From: an uncultured Methanolobus sp.
Lineage (GTDB): Archaea > Halobacteriota > Methanosarcinia > Methanosarcinales > Methanosarcinaceae
Assembly (NCBI RefSeq): GCF_963665675.1
Contig: NZ_OY762426.1
Coordinates: forward strand, 2,418,001-2,482,000
Reading direction: 5' to 3'
DNA length: 64,000 bases
This document shows positions 28,769 through 37,746 of this stretch, one piece after another. The number at the start of each line of letters is the position of its first letter. Position 1 is the stretch's first letter. The notes under the pieces were generated by a model. It was given only the letters and a program-made list of their open reading frames with translations, ran no database searches and had not been told where the DNA came from. A program made the position numbers and the translations under genes.

Positions 28769-29482
28769 ATGAAGGAGTATTTCAGGCTGAAGGAGACCAT
28801 TGTCACAATTCAGGCAGACTCTGAATTTTATATTGAAGCCGCCCGGGAATCAATCAGGAAAAACCGCAGGGAACTCGAATTATATATTGCTTACGACCCT
28901 TTTTTCCAGAGTACCCTTGAACCTTATGATTGCAATGGTGATTTTCCTGAGCTTGTCAGGAGAATGATAAATGCCGGAAATGCCATGGATATCGGACCTA
29001 TGAGTGCTGTGGCGGGTACTATCTCTGCCCTTGCGGTGGAGGCCATGGTTGATGCCGGGGCAAAGTTTGCGATTGTGGACAATGGCGGTGACATCGCTAT
29101 TATCAACGACAGGCCGGTGCTTATGGGAATTTATGCAGGGAATTCTCCGCTGAAGAACCTTGGCTTTGTAATGGAACCACGTGATTCTATTACCGGAGTA
29201 TGTACTTCCTCAGGCAGTGTCGGTCCTTCCATAAGTTTTGGAATGGCAGATGCAGCTGTGGTTTTTTCGGATGATGTGTCTCTGGCCGATGCTGCGGCCA
29301 CAGCTCTTGGAAATGCAACAGATATAGGAAGAGAGGCAGTTGAAGATTCCTTTGACGTTGTAAAAATTGTTGACGGAATAAAAGGAGCCATTGTAATTCA
29401 GGGTGAGTTCATGGGTTTCTGGGGAGATGTGCCTGACATTCAGAGGGCTGATGTGAAACACGAGTGCATCACTAAAGGCTGA
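28769..29482 (+). CDS. UPF0280 family protein (COG2122)
   Basis: This 237-residue cytoplasmic protein starts [14 protein letters not shown] and has the family core [32 protein letters not shown] and [20 protein letters not shown]. The last two recall the ApbE flavin-transferase fold. In Methanosarcina the COG2122 protein (MA1715) has been genetically tied to sulfide-dependent homocysteine synthesis together with MA1821/MA1822; its operon position here, 44 bases after the ferredoxin gene, supports that link. The biochemical step is unknown to me. No Shine-Dalgarno is obvious before the ATG. Confidence 0.9.
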   Translation: MKEYFRLKETIVTIQADSEFYIEAARESIRKNRRELELYIAYDPFFQSTLEPYDCNGDFPELVRRMINAGNAMDIGPMSAVAGTISALAVEAMVDAGAKFAIVDNGGDIAIINDRPVLMGIYAGNSPLKNLGFVMEPRDSITGVCTSSGSVGPSISFGMADAAVVFSDDVSLADAAATALGNATDIGREAVEDSFDVVKIVDGIKGAIVIQGEFMGFWGDVPDIQRADVKHECITKG

Positions 29483-29582
29483 GATTCTTTTAGGTTATTT
29501 TTCGGAACAAAAATCTTTTATTGTTCTGCTCCAATCCTGAATCTGTTTATTTTCCTTAATGCGCATGTAGTTTGCGCGGACG

Positions 29583-30737
29583 ATGAGAAGTATGTTATCT
29601 GAAAAAGTTGCAAATATTCCTCCGTTTTATGTTATGGAGGTACTGGAACGGGCACAACAGCTTGAAGAAGAGGGTAGGAGCATAATCCACCTTGAGATAG
29701 GTGAACCTGATTTTCCGACAGCTTTGCACATATGTGATGCTGCTAAGGCTGCAATGTGTGCAGGTAATACAAAATATACTCACAGTCAGGGACTTATAGA
29801 ACTGCGGCAGTCTATTGCAAAGAGCTATAAGGACAGGTTCGATGTGGATATCGGTCCTGGCCAGATAATCGTCACTTCAGGTACAAGTCCTGCAATGCTT
29901 TTACTTTTCCTTGCGCTCATCGACCAGGGCGATGAGATCATCATGTCAAATCCTCATTATGCATGTTACCCGAATTTTGTGACAACAGCAGGCGGGGTGC
30001 CGGATTTCATTTACACCAATGAGGACAACGGTTTCATGTTACAGCCGGATGAACTTGCCGCACATATCAATCCTAAAACAAAAGCAATCCTTATCAATTC
30101 TCCATCCAATCCAACCGGTCAGGTGTTGCCCGCAGAGACTCTGAAGGGAATTGCACAGGTTGCAGGAGACGTTCCTATCATATCTGATGAGATATATCAG
30201 GGACTTGTTTACGAAGGCGAGGATCATACTATATTAGAGTACACTGACAATGCCTTTGTTCTCAATGGTTTTTCCAAGCTCTATGCAATGACCGGCTGGA
30301 GACTTGGCTACCTGATCGCACCGAAACAGTATGCCAGGACTTTACAAAAGGTCCAGCAGAATCTTTTCATTTCCACAAATGCCTTTGTCCAGCACGCAGG
30401 TGTTGCTGCTCTTGAAGGACCCCAGGAGCAGACACAGGAAATGGTGAATACATATAATGAGAGGCGTCTCTATCTTATCAAAAGGCTAAGAGACATTGGT
30501 TTTGGCATAAGGACTGAACCGAAAGGCGCTTACTACGTACTTGCAGATGCCCGTAAATTTGGTTATGATTCACTTGTATTGAGCAGGCAGATACTGGAGG
30601 ACATCGGGGTTGCAGTCACTCCCGGGATTGATTTTGGTCTGGGTGCGGAAGGCCATTTGCGTTTTTCTTACGCAAACAGTCTTGAGAATATAAAAGAAGG
30701 TATGGACAGGCTGGAGAAGTATCTGAAGAAAGAGTGA
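29583..30737 (+). CDS. Class I pyridoxal-phosphate aminotransferase
   Basis: This 384-residue fold-type I aminotransferase contains LEIGEPDFPT, VTSGTSPAMLL (phosphate site), INSPSNPTGQV, ISDEIYQGLVYEG, the Schiff-base lysine in NGFSKLYAMTGWRLGY, and the C-terminal Arg in GHLRFSYANS that binds the substrate carboxylate. It resembles archaeal aspartate/aromatic aminotransferases; the exact amino acid is not deducible. It follows the homocysteine operon by 100 bases, with a perfect GCGCA/TGCGC hairpin at 29561-29577 just before the start. The second ATG (29592, MLSEKVANIPPF) is a possible alternative start. Confidence 0.92.
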   Translation: MRSMLSEKVANIPPFYVMEVLERAQQLEEEGRSIIHLEIGEPDFPTALHICDAAKAAMCAGNTKYTHSQGLIELRQSIAKSYKDRFDVDIGPGQIIVTSGTSPAMLLLFLALIDQGDEIIMSNPHYACYPNFVTTAGGVPDFIYTNEDNGFMLQPDELAAHINPKTKAILINSPSNPTGQVLPAETLKGIAQVAGDVPIISDEIYQGLVYEGEDHTILEYTDNAFVLNGFSKLYAMTGWRLGYLIAPKQYARTLQKVQQNLFISTNAFVQHAGVAALEGPQEQTQEMVNTYNERRLYLIKRLRDIGFGIRTEPKGAYYVLADARKFGYDSLVLSRQILEDIGVAVTPGIDFGLGAEGHLRFSYANSLENIKEGMDRLEKYLKKE

Positions 30738-30918
30738 TTTAAAAACACCATTCTTCTGAATTTATATTCGCACTTATTAGCTTATTTTTATATTACCTAT
30801 TTTTTGTAGGCAAAAGTAGTAAACTTAAAATAGTACCTGTTGCATACAAAAATATAACCTACAATTATTAGATTGGTGAGCAAACCGTTTACCAGATCTA
30901 TGAAAGGTGGTTTTTGAA

Positions 30919-31410
30919 ATGACAACTGAGAGAACTGAAGATTATCTGAAGGTCATCGAAAAGATAATCGAAAGAAAAGGCTATGCACAGGTCAAGGATG
31001 TTTCAAGGGAGCTTGATATAAGTTCTCCAAGTGTCACCGGAATGTTCAAGAAACTTACCAAGATGGGTTACATCAATTATGAAAAATACGGCGGTGTCAC
31101 GCTTACTCCTGACGGGGAAAAGATAGCAAAGTGTACCATGGAAAAACATGGTGTTATTAAGGATTTCTTGCTAATTCTTGGTCTTGATATGGAAATTGCA
31201 GATCAGGATGCCTGTAAGATAGAACATGTACTTGCACCGGAAACATTTAAAACGCTCACTAAGTTCGTTGAATTTATGAATATGAAGGATGAATGGCCAA
31301 ACTGGCTGGATCATTTTAATTATTATTGTGAAACAGGCGAGTATATTGATTGCGATCCATCTTCAAAGGATAAATGTCCGATTCATGGTGAGAGTCATAG
31401 TAAACAGTAG
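30919..31410 (+). CDS. DtxR/MntR-type metal-dependent regulator
   Basis: This 163-residue regulator has an N-terminal winged helix (about 1-65) with TEDYLKVIEKIIERKGYAQV, ISSPSVTGMFKKLTKMGYI and YGGVTLTPDGEKIA, followed by the metal-binding dimerisation domain (about 70-130) with EKHGVIKDFLL and ACKIEHVLAPETF. A short cysteine-containing tail (CDPSSKDKCPIHG) resembles that of related archaeal regulators. It lacks an SH3-like third domain, so it is the short MntR-like type. The frame opens at a GTG at 30907, but AAAGGTGG before the ATG at 30919 and the family start TERTEDYLK favour 30919. Sitting directly before feoAB, it probably controls iron uptake. Confidence 0.9.
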   Translation: MTTERTEDYLKVIEKIIERKGYAQVKDVSRELDISSPSVTGMFKKLTKMGYINYEKYGGVTLTPDGEKIAKCTMEKHGVIKDFLLILGLDMEIADQDACKIEHVLAPETFKTLTKFVEFMNMKDEWPNWLDHFNYYCETGEYIDCDPSSKDKCPIHGESHSKQ

Positions 31411-31414
31411 CTTA

Positions 31415-31453
31415 CAATAGATTTCTATTGAAATATCCTTATTACTCCTTTTT
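31415..31453 (+). terminator. Hairpin and T-tract after the DtxR-type gene
   Basis: CAATAGA (31415-31421), a two-base loop and TCTATTG (31424-31430) form a perfect inverted repeat four bases after the stop codon, and a run of seven Ts follows at about 31447. It probably ends the regulator transcript and separates it from the feo promoter. Confidence 0.55.
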
Positions 31454-31495
31454 TTGTTATAGTTCACAAGCAAATACTAACAGTTGTAACTATAA

Positions 31496-31560
31496 ATGCG
31501 AATATCTTTTGTTTTTGTATGCGAAAACAAATTAGGCAATGCGAAATTGCTATATATAAC
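31496..31560 (+). promoter_or_regulatory. feoA promoter with three ATGCGAA direct repeats
   Basis: The heptamer ATGCGAA occurs three times in the same orientation, at 31496-31502, 31519-31525 and 31539-31545, that is 23 and 20 bases apart, about two helical turns. Immediately after the last copy is a TATA box TATATATA at 31551-31558, which would start the feo mRNA near 31583. TAGGCAA at 31533-31539 also occurs upstream of the DtxR-type gene (30807-30813). These are candidate sites for the adjacent metal-dependent regulator. Confidence 0.55.
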
Positions 31561-31600
31561 AAACTGGTTAGAGCTACCATTAAATAGGACAGGGAACGAC

Positions 31601-31843
31601 TTGAGCGAAGATCAGGAAACCACACTGGACACACTGAAACCCGGAGAGAAAGCCAGGATTTCAAAAGTAAGGGTCAAAGGTACTGCAAGGCGAAAACTCA
31701 TGGATATGGGAATGGTCGCAGGAACTGAAATCGAACTTGTCAGGAACGCTCCTCTTGGAGACCCTATGGATTACAACATAAAGGGCTACCACCTGTCTAT
31801 CCGCAAAGAAGAAGCAAAACAGATATTTATTACTAGGCTATGA
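31601..31843 (+). CDS. feoA: Ferrous iron transport protein FeoA
   Basis: FeoA is a small SH3-like cytoplasmic protein that supports FeoB. The 80-residue chain contains LDTLKPGEKARISKV, GTARRKLMDMGMVAGTEIEL and GYHLSIRKEEAKQIFI, all typical. The frame is open from an ATG at 31496, but the feo TATA box at 31551 lies inside that longer frame, so the start must be downstream. A TTG at 31601 preceded by AGGGAA fits both the promoter and the family length. FeoB follows after 73 bases. Confidence 0.88.
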   Translation: MSEDQETTLDTLKPGEKARISKVRVKGTARRKLMDMGMVAGTEIELVRNAPLGDPMDYNIKGYHLSIRKEEAKQIFITRL

Positions 31844-31916
31844 ACAGGCTGTTTTCCAAACCTTTTAGATATTTTGTAAACTATAATTATAGTATAACTG
31901 TTCCTGAGGATAGTCC

Positions 31917-33914
31917 ATGGATGGCAGTAAGATAAAGATAGCACTAACAGGAAACCCTAATGTCGGAAAAACCACTCTTTTTAATGCGCTGACGGGTTCC
32001 AGGCAACATGTGGGCAACTGGCCTGGCGTTACTGTCGAAAAAAAGAGCGGCATGGTCTCTTACAAAGGTTATGATATTGAGGTCATAGATCTGCCAGGTA
32101 CGTACAGTCTTACTGCCTATTCCATGGATGAGATAGTTGCCCGTGATTTTATTATTGAGGAAAAACCGGATATTGTCATTCAGGTTGTGGATGCATCCAA
32201 CCTTGAAAGAAATCTCTATCTGACCACCCAGCTCATGGAGCTTGGCTCTGAGATACTCGTTGTACTCAACATGTGTGACATTGCAGAAGAAAGAGGCGAC
32301 CGCATTTATGTAGATAAGATGGAAGAGCTTCTTGCAACTCCTGTGATAAGGACCGTTGCCAGCCAGAAAAAAGGTATATGCGATTTGCTGGATAGGGTTA
32401 TCGAGCAAAAAGAGGTCAGACAATATCATGGTCATGAGATAGGTTATGGCACTGAGATCGAAGACAAGATTCTTGAGATTGAAAAAGTGCTTGCTGAGGA
32501 CGAAGCACGGGACACCAGATATCCACTCAGGTGGTTAAGTATACGCCTTCTGGAAGGCGACAGTAATGTCCGGGAGAAAATCTCAAAAAGCCCGGTCTAT
32601 GATCGGGTTATACAGGTAATAGATTCTATTGATAAGGAAGAGTTTGAGGCTGAAATAGCTGACAAGCGCTATCTTGCAATTAATACGGTTTTCCCTCAGA
32701 TGTGTACAAGGGCTTATGACAGACTTACAAAATCCGATATGATCGACAGAGTTCTTACCAATAAGTACCTTGGAATTCCAATATTTCTTGCGCTTATGTG
32801 GGGTGCGTTCGAGCTGACATTTGCCTTTGCAACTCCTTTCATGGACATGATCGACCTTGCAACAACGTGGTTTGCGGATTATGTTTCATCAAGTCTTCAA
32901 CCTGCATGGCTGGCATCCCTTGTAGGTGACGGTATAATTGGTGGTGTGGGTGCTGTACTTGTGTTTGTGCCCAATATCTTCATATTGTTCTTCCTGCTGT
33001 CGCTACTGGAAGGAAGCGGCTATCTTGCCAGAGCAGCGTTTATCATGGACAAGCTCATGTATAAGATAGGCATGCACGGCAAGTCATTCATCCCTATGCT
33101 CATGGGATTTGGGTGCAACGTGCCTGCCATAATGGCCGCAAGAAGCATTGAGGATGAAAAGGACAGGCTTATCACTATATTAGTAGTGCCATTCGTTTCA
33201 TGCGGGGCCAGGTTACCTATATATGTATTGTTTGCAGGAGCTTTCTTTGGCAGGCAGGCGGGAACTGTAATATTTGGAATGTATGTGCTGGGAATAATCA
33301 TTGCGATAATATCTGCAAAGTTACTCCGGGCAACAGTTGTCAGGGGGAAACCTGCACCATTTATCATGGAGCTTCCACCTTATAGGGTCCCAACCCTTAA
33401 AACCAGTTTTATTCATATGTGGGACAACGGTTTCATGTATATCAAGAAAGCCGGCACTATAATATTAGTAGGTGTCGTGGTCATCTGGGCACTGGCATCA
33501 TTTCCATGGGGTGTGCAGTATGGAAGCGAGGACAGTTATGTAGGCTCCCTTGGTCATGCGGTGGAACCTATTCTTAAACCACTGGGCTTTGACTGGAAGA
33601 TATCGGTTGCCCTGATATTCGGACTGGTTGCCAAGGAGATCGTTGTTGCATCCATGGGTGTACTTTACGGTTCAGGTGATAATTCGGATATGCTGAGTGA
33701 CAGGTTGCTGGCCGATTCAGGCTTGAATGCATTGAATTCTCTCAGTCTTATGGCTTTCAGTCTGCTGTATATGCCATGTGTGGCAACAGTAGGGGTTATC
33801 AGGAAAGAAACAGGCTCATGGAAGTGGACAATATTTGCGATATTTTATGGAATCATTGTGGCGTGGATCACAGCATTTGTAATATACCAGGGAGGTGTCC
33901 TGCTTGGATATTAG
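31917..33914 (+). CDS. feoB: Ferrous iron transporter FeoB
   Basis: FeoB is the membrane Fe(II) transporter with an N-terminal G domain. The 665-residue protein shows G1 GNPNVGKTTLFNALTG (residues 12-27), G3 DLPGTYSL, and NMCD for G4. A helical spacer follows, then about eight membrane segments in two Gate motifs (SGYLARAAFIMD with PMLMGFGCNVPA, and VAKEIVVASMGVLY). The start ATG lies eight bases after GAGGA. It is slightly shorter than the E. coli protein, as usual in archaea. Its 3' end overlaps the next gene by 11 bases. Confidence 0.97.
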   Translation: MDGSKIKIALTGNPNVGKTTLFNALTGSRQHVGNWPGVTVEKKSGMVSYKGYDIEVIDLPGTYSLTAYSMDEIVARDFIIEEKPDIVIQVVDASNLERNLYLTTQLMELGSEILVVLNMCDIAEERGDRIYVDKMEELLATPVIRTVASQKKGICDLLDRVIEQKEVRQYHGHEIGYGTEIEDKILEIEKVLAEDEARDTRYPLRWLSIRLLEGDSNVREKISKSPVYDRVIQVIDSIDKEEFEAEIADKRYLAINTVFPQMCTRAYDRLTKSDMIDRVLTNKYLGIPIFLALMWGAFELTFAFATPFMDMIDLATTWFADYVSSSLQPAWLASLVGDGIIGGVGAVLVFVPNIFILFFLLSLLEGSGYLARAAFIMDKLMYKIGMHGKSFIPMLMGFGCNVPAIMAARSIEDEKDRLITILVVPFVSCGARLPIYVLFAGAFFGRQAGTVIFGMYVLGIIIAIISAKLLRATVVRGKPAPFIMELPPYRVPTLKTSFIHMWDNGFMYIKKAGTIILVGVVVIWALASFPWGVQYGSEDSYVGSLGHAVEPILKPLGFDWKISVALIFGLVAKEIVVASMGVLYGSGDNSDMLSDRLLADSGLNALNSLSLMAFSLLYMPCVATVGVIRKETGSWKWTIFAIFYGIIVAWITAFVIYQGGVLLGY

Positions 33915-34413
33915 TGTAGCAGCAGAAGAAAAACCGGATACAAGGATACCTATGGTCTTTTCACTTGTCTGTGGTTCTATATATATTATACTGGGATTGC
34001 TGCAACTGGCGGCGGGAACTGGCAGGGTACTCATCGGTTCTGATTTTAGCATACCATTGGCTAATGTTCTTTTTGTACCTGCGGATCTGATAGGGTCTTT
34101 TGTCCTATTGCTCATTGGTACTGTGTTTATTTACGGTGTACTGGAAATGCGTTCAGGGATGTATGAAGGCATATCTTATGCTTATGTAGGAATCCTCCTT
34201 GCGCTTATATTTGCGCTCATATACTTGCTTGTGTGCACAGGCAATTTGCTTGAGACATATCTTCTCAGGAACGAGGAATTTGCAGGCTGGACCCCTCTCA
34301 GTGATATGAGGCCGGGTATATATCTTGCGATTCTCCCTCTTTTTGCATATGTCAAATGGAAGGATATTTTTGAACCTGTTCCGAAAAATAGTATCAGGAT
34401 GGATCTCAAATGA
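33904..34413 (+). CDS. Membrane protein within the feo operon
   Basis: This protein of about 169 residues has four hydrophobic segments (IPMVFSLVCGSIYIILGLLQ, VLFVPADLIGSFVLLLIGTV, SYAYVGILLALIFALIYLLV and GIYLAILPLFAYV) and polar ends. I recognise no family. GGAGG at 33891-33895, inside the feoB 3' end, is eight bases before the TTG at 33904; a GTG at 33895 overlaps that site and is less likely. It overlaps feoB by 11 and the next gene by 4 bases, so it is part of the iron-uptake operon and may be an accessory of FeoB. Confidence 0.75.
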   Translation: MDISVAAEEKPDTRIPMVFSLVCGSIYIILGLLQLAAGTGRVLIGSDFSIPLANVLFVPADLIGSFVLLLIGTVFIYGVLEMRSGMYEGISYAYVGILLALIFALIYLLVCTGNLLETYLLRNEEFAGWTPLSDMRPGIYLAILPLFAYVKWKDIFEPVPKNSIRMDLK

Positions 34414-34682
34414 TAAAAGAAACACTGATGGTTCTGTTTATTGATAATTGTACGCTTCAGGAAGCTGCAGACAAACTTGGTGTTAAACAGAGTGACATCA
34501 GGGACAGACTCGTTATGCTTCATCACATGGGATATGTTCGTGAGGTCTGTAACAATTCCGGCCCGAAATCGTCTTCCTGCTGTTCGTGTAGCGCGTCATC
34601 TTCCTGTTCAGGCAATACTGAAAGCTTTGAAGGCAAGGCTTATGAACTAACTGAAAAGGGTGAAAGGATTTGCCGCAAATGA
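34410..34682 (+). CDS. FeoC-like winged-helix protein with cysteine cluster
   Basis: This 90-residue protein has a winged-helix fold (NCTLQEAADKLGVKQSDIR, LVMLHHMGYVREV, and a wing ending YELTEKGERICRK) interrupted by SSSCCSCSASSSC. A cysteine-rich wing is the hallmark of FeoC, which can bind an iron-sulfur cluster and regulate FeoB stability or transcription. It is coupled to the preceding membrane protein gene by ATGA overlap and closes the operon. The cysteine count and spacing differ from the enterobacterial FeoC, so the assignment is by analogy. Confidence 0.7.
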   Translation: MIKETLMVLFIDNCTLQEAADKLGVKQSDIRDRLVMLHHMGYVREVCNNSGPKSSSCCSCSASSSCSGNTESFEGKAYELTEKGERICRK

Positions 34683-34710
34683 ATATGCGGCAATCAGTGG
34701 TTTTTCCGTT
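34670..34710 (+). terminator. feo operon terminator overlapping the last stop codon
   Basis: TTGCCGCA (34670-34677) and TGCGGCAA (34686-34693) form a perfect 8-bp stem with the loop aatgaata, which contains the TGA stop of the FeoC-like gene. A T-rich stretch (GGTTTTTCCGTTTT) follows about seven bases later. Confidence 0.6.
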
Positions 34711-34943
34711 TTCTGATAAATTATTTTAAATATGCCTGAGATTATATAACTGGATATTATATGTTAGTTAAAATATCGTTCGGGTTTTACAACAATGGTA
34801 CTGTAATATTTCAGCGGTTTTGAGATGTACTTCAATCAGTTTAAATAATGACAGTAAGAGACAAAAATTACCGTAACATATATTTTTAAGTTCGGACACA
34901 GATACTACGTTGTTAAATTTAAAAGGAATTAAAAGGGATTCAA

Positions 34944-36566
34944 ATGAAACTTGGAGTTGCAATAGACATAGGTACCAGTGGTATCAGAGCGCAGAAAATT
35001 GACCTTGACACTGGTGATATCCAGAAGACAGTTATCACTCTCCGTAACCCGCTCCCGGGAGCAAATGTTATGGACCACCTGGACTTTGCCATTACTTACG
35101 GTCTTGATCTTGCCCAGGGTCTGCACGTCAATGCTGTAAAGCACGTTATAGAGACATTGGGAGTTAAGCCGGATGAGCTGGAAAGAATGTCCATTTGTGG
35201 AAACCCTATACAGCTTTCAATTTTCCAGGGAATCCCAATTGACGACCTTGCTTATGCAGGAGAAAGGAAGAAGGAAAGACTGAATATCCAGGAATCTGAC
35301 AGAAGTGCCAGGATCATTGACTGTTCAGAGATTAAGGGTCTTGAAGTTTATCCGAATGCAAAACTTGTAGTTCCACCTGCAATCAGGCACGAAGTCGGTG
35401 CTGATGCACTTGCACTTATTATCAAATCAGGCTTCCTTGACACAAAGGAAACTGCAATTGCAACTGATTATGGAACAAATGCAGAGATGGCTCTTATCCA
35501 TGAAGGAACGATTTACACAGGTTCCGCCGCGGCAGGTCCTGCTCTTGAAGGTCAGCAGATCAAATACGGTAACCTTGCATCACCATTTGTAATTTCAAAT
35601 GTTGAGTTCGAGGGCAAAAACATGCGTAACTATGTACTTGACGAAGAGATGAACACCGTCAAGGCGCAGTTGATCAACCCTAACAGCGGAGACATAATAG
35701 AAGAGGATTCAATTAAGGCAAAAGGAATTACCGGAACAGGTGTTATTGCAATAATTGAAGCGGGAATGAAGGATGGAATTATAACACTTCCAAAGATCAA
35801 TACACCGGATCACATTCTTTACCTGCAGGATAAAATCAAGTTCTTTGAGAGTGATGTTGAGGCAGCCGGTCTTGCAATTGGTGCTATCCGTGCAGGACAC
35901 CTTGCACTCTGTAATGCAGCAGGAGTAGAGGTTTCCGATGTCAAGAAAGCATACATGTCCGGTGCCGCAGGTACTTACATGGATGCTGTCAAGGCACACC
36001 AGGTAGGTATGGTCCCATTCGATGTTGATGAAGTAATCCAGATCGGTAACACTTCACTTATTGTTGCAAGGGAAATCCTTCTTTCAGAGGACAGGCTCTG
36101 GGAACTTCAGGATATTGCAGCAAAGATTGTCAGCAACCACGTAATGTTTGCAACAGATCCGGCATTCAAGGATGCATATATCCAGGAAATCTCATACTGG
36201 ACGGAAGGAATGCCTTTCAAGATGCTTAAAAAATTCCTCAAGAAGAAGGGACTTCCAAAGATCGACCTCCCTGAGAAGGAAACAAAGGTCAACAAGGTTG
36301 TTGAAAAGGATATTCCTGTACTTGGTCCTGAAGGACTTCAGGTTATTGAGCAGGTCGGCACATACCTGACAATGAAGGTTGACTGTCCGGAGTGTCCAAA
36401 GTGTATCAAGGTTTGTCCCAACGATGCCATAACTATTGATGATGAAGGTGTCGTCATGATCAGTTCTGATCTTTGTGACGGTGCAAACTGTAAGAGGTGC
36501 ATTAATGCCTGTCCAAAGGAAACATTCAGGTGGGAAAACCTTGTAGTCATGGAAGAGGCAGTATAA
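34944..36566 (+). CDS. ramM: Corrinoid protein reductive activase, RamA family (methanol type)
   Basis: The enzyme uses ATP to reduce the inactive Co(II) form of a methyltransferase corrinoid protein back to Co(I). The 540-residue protein has an N-terminal domain starting GVAIDIGTSGIRAQKIDLD, an ASKHA-type ATPase core (ATDYGTNAEMAL, SGAAGTYMDAV), and a C-terminal ferredoxin-like domain (about 475-530) with CPECPKCIKVCP and a second, irregular cluster CDGANCKRCINACP. Sequence alone does not separate methylamine (RamA) from methanol (MAP/RamM) activators; the position next to mtaCB and mtaA argues for methanol. A TATA-like CATATATTTTTA near 34877 gives a leader of about 30 bases; AAAAGGGA precedes the ATG. 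Confidence 0.88.
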   Translation: MKLGVAIDIGTSGIRAQKIDLDTGDIQKTVITLRNPLPGANVMDHLDFAITYGLDLAQGLHVNAVKHVIETLGVKPDELERMSICGNPIQLSIFQGIPIDDLAYAGERKKERLNIQESDRSARIIDCSEIKGLEVYPNAKLVVPPAIRHEVGADALALIIKSGFLDTKETAIATDYGTNAEMALIHEGTIYTGSAAAGPALEGQQIKYGNLASPFVISNVEFEGKNMRNYVLDEEMNTVKAQLINPNSGDIIEEDSIKAKGITGTGVIAIIEAGMKDGIITLPKINTPDHILYLQDKIKFFESDVEAAGLAIGAIRAGHLALCNAAGVEVSDVKKAYMSGAAGTYMDAVKAHQVGMVPFDVDEVIQIGNTSLIVAREILLSEDRLWELQDIAAKIVSNHVMFATDPAFKDAYIQEISYWTEGMPFKMLKKFLKKKGLPKIDLPEKETKVNKVVEKDIPVLGPEGLQVIEQVGTYLTMKVDCPECPKCIKVCPNDAITIDDEGVVMISSDLCDGANCKRCINACPKETFRWENLVVMEEAV

Positions 36567-36592
36567 GCCTCTTTTTACTTTTTTAGAGGGAA
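36553..36592 (+). terminator. Hairpin with T-tract overlapping the activator stop codon
   Basis: AAGAGGC (36553-36559) and GCCTCTT (36567-36573) pair over a seven-base loop holding the TAA stop of the activase gene, followed by TTTTTACTTTTTT. It lies 26 bases before the next gene on the same strand, so it may be a partial terminator that lowers expression of the downstream GTPase. Confidence 0.55.
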
Positions 36593-36598
36593 TGATAT

Positions 36599-37732
36599 AT
36601 GAAAATACTTGTTATTGGTGGATTTTTAGGTAGTGGAAAAACATCCACTATTATACGTATAGGAAAAGAATTCAGTGAAGCCGGCCAGAAGGTTGCGGTT
36701 ATTGTTAATGAAATAGGTGAAGTGGGTCTTGATGGTGATGTTATCTCCAAATACGGGCTTGATATGACCGAACTTACAAGCGGATGCATTTGCTGTTCTC
36801 TTAAGGTCAATATGAAAACAACATTGACCCTCCTTAACAAAGACTACCACCCGGACATCATATTAATAGAACCAACGGGAATAGCATTCCCACAGGTCAT
36901 CAAGAACGAGATAGACCTGATGGATCTGAAGGATACCACTGTTCAGCCTCTCGTTACGTTGATTGATGGTAGCAGATTCAAGCAGCTGATGAAGGAAGCA
37001 AAGAATTTTGCCATGCGTCAGATTATCGATGCTGAGATATTATGTATTAATAAGATTGACATGATTGATGAGATACGTATACCCATCCTTGAGGCTTCTG
37101 TACAGCAACTGAATCCAAAGGCAAAGGTCTTACTGCTTTCCACATCCCGGGAAGATGAGCACTGGAGTGAGTTTGTCCAACTTGCAATGGGTGATATGCC
37201 AAGCCAGCATGGTCATCATGAGTTAAAGACCACAAGCGCAGATACCGAGGTCATTGATGAGGCAACAGGAAAGCCTGTAGAGCAAACCATGGATTCTATT
37301 GAGGCGTCAGGCATAGCCAGTTATGCTACTGAGTTTGTGCTGGATGGTCGTATAGCCACAGATGTCGCACAGGTAACTGCAAAGGATATCATGACGGCTC
37401 TTAAATCTAAGGTAATTGAGCTCAGTCCTGAATTTGTGGGACATATTAAGCTCTTCATTGAATCCGGTTCTAATACTGTTAAGACTAATCTTACGGCATA
37501 TGATCAGGATATTACCATGGAAGTCATTGATGCGGAGACCGGGCAAGTGCCCCGACTCAAGGTTCTCTCAGCAGTCTCAAGTATTGATCATGATAAGCTT
37601 GTGCATATAGTAAATGATACAATTTCGGATAAACTGGCTAAACAGGACATAAGTTTCAGACACAATAGGCCTCATGATCACGGTCATGACCATGGGCATG
37701 TCAAACCTATTGATCTAATCAATAACAATTGA
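36599..37732 (+). CDS. COG0523/CobW family GTPase, possible metallochaperone
   Basis: This 377-residue G3E GTPase has Walker A GGFLGSGKTSTI (residues 7-18), VIVNEIGEVGLDGDVI, the metal-binding CxCC motif in TSGCICCSL, IEPTGIAFP, NKID (G4), and a C-terminal CobW_C-like domain. The tail RPHDHGHDHGHVKP is rich in histidine, as in Zn/Ni/Co chaperones. COG0523 proteins insert or traffic metals. Here it is downstream of a corrinoid activator and upstream of mtaCB, whose products need cobalt (MtaC) and zinc (MtaB, MtaA), so delivery of one of these is a reasonable inference. A clear terminator follows, so it is not co-transcribed with mtaC. Confidence 0.88.
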   Translation: MKILVIGGFLGSGKTSTIIRIGKEFSEAGQKVAVIVNEIGEVGLDGDVISKYGLDMTELTSGCICCSLKVNMKTTLTLLNKDYHPDIILIEPTGIAFPQVIKNEIDLMDLKDTTVQPLVTLIDGSRFKQLMKEAKNFAMRQIIDAEILCINKIDMIDEIRIPILEASVQQLNPKAKVLLLSTSREDEHWSEFVQLAMGDMPSQHGHHELKTTSADTEVIDEATGKPVEQTMDSIEASGIASYATEFVLDGRIATDVAQVTAKDIMTALKSKVIELSPEFVGHIKLFIESGSNTVKTNLTAYDQDITMEVIDAETGQVPRLKVLSAVSSIDHDKLVHIVNDTISDKLAKQDISFRHNRPHDHGHDHGHVKPIDLINNN

Positions 37733-37746
37733 TTATTGTTGATCTA

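Noticed and set aside
34944..36566. Assignment of the activase to methylamine metabolism (RamA proper)
   Set aside because: The protein family is shared, but no mtm, mtb or mtt genes or in-frame amber codons occur here, whereas mtaCB and mtaA do.
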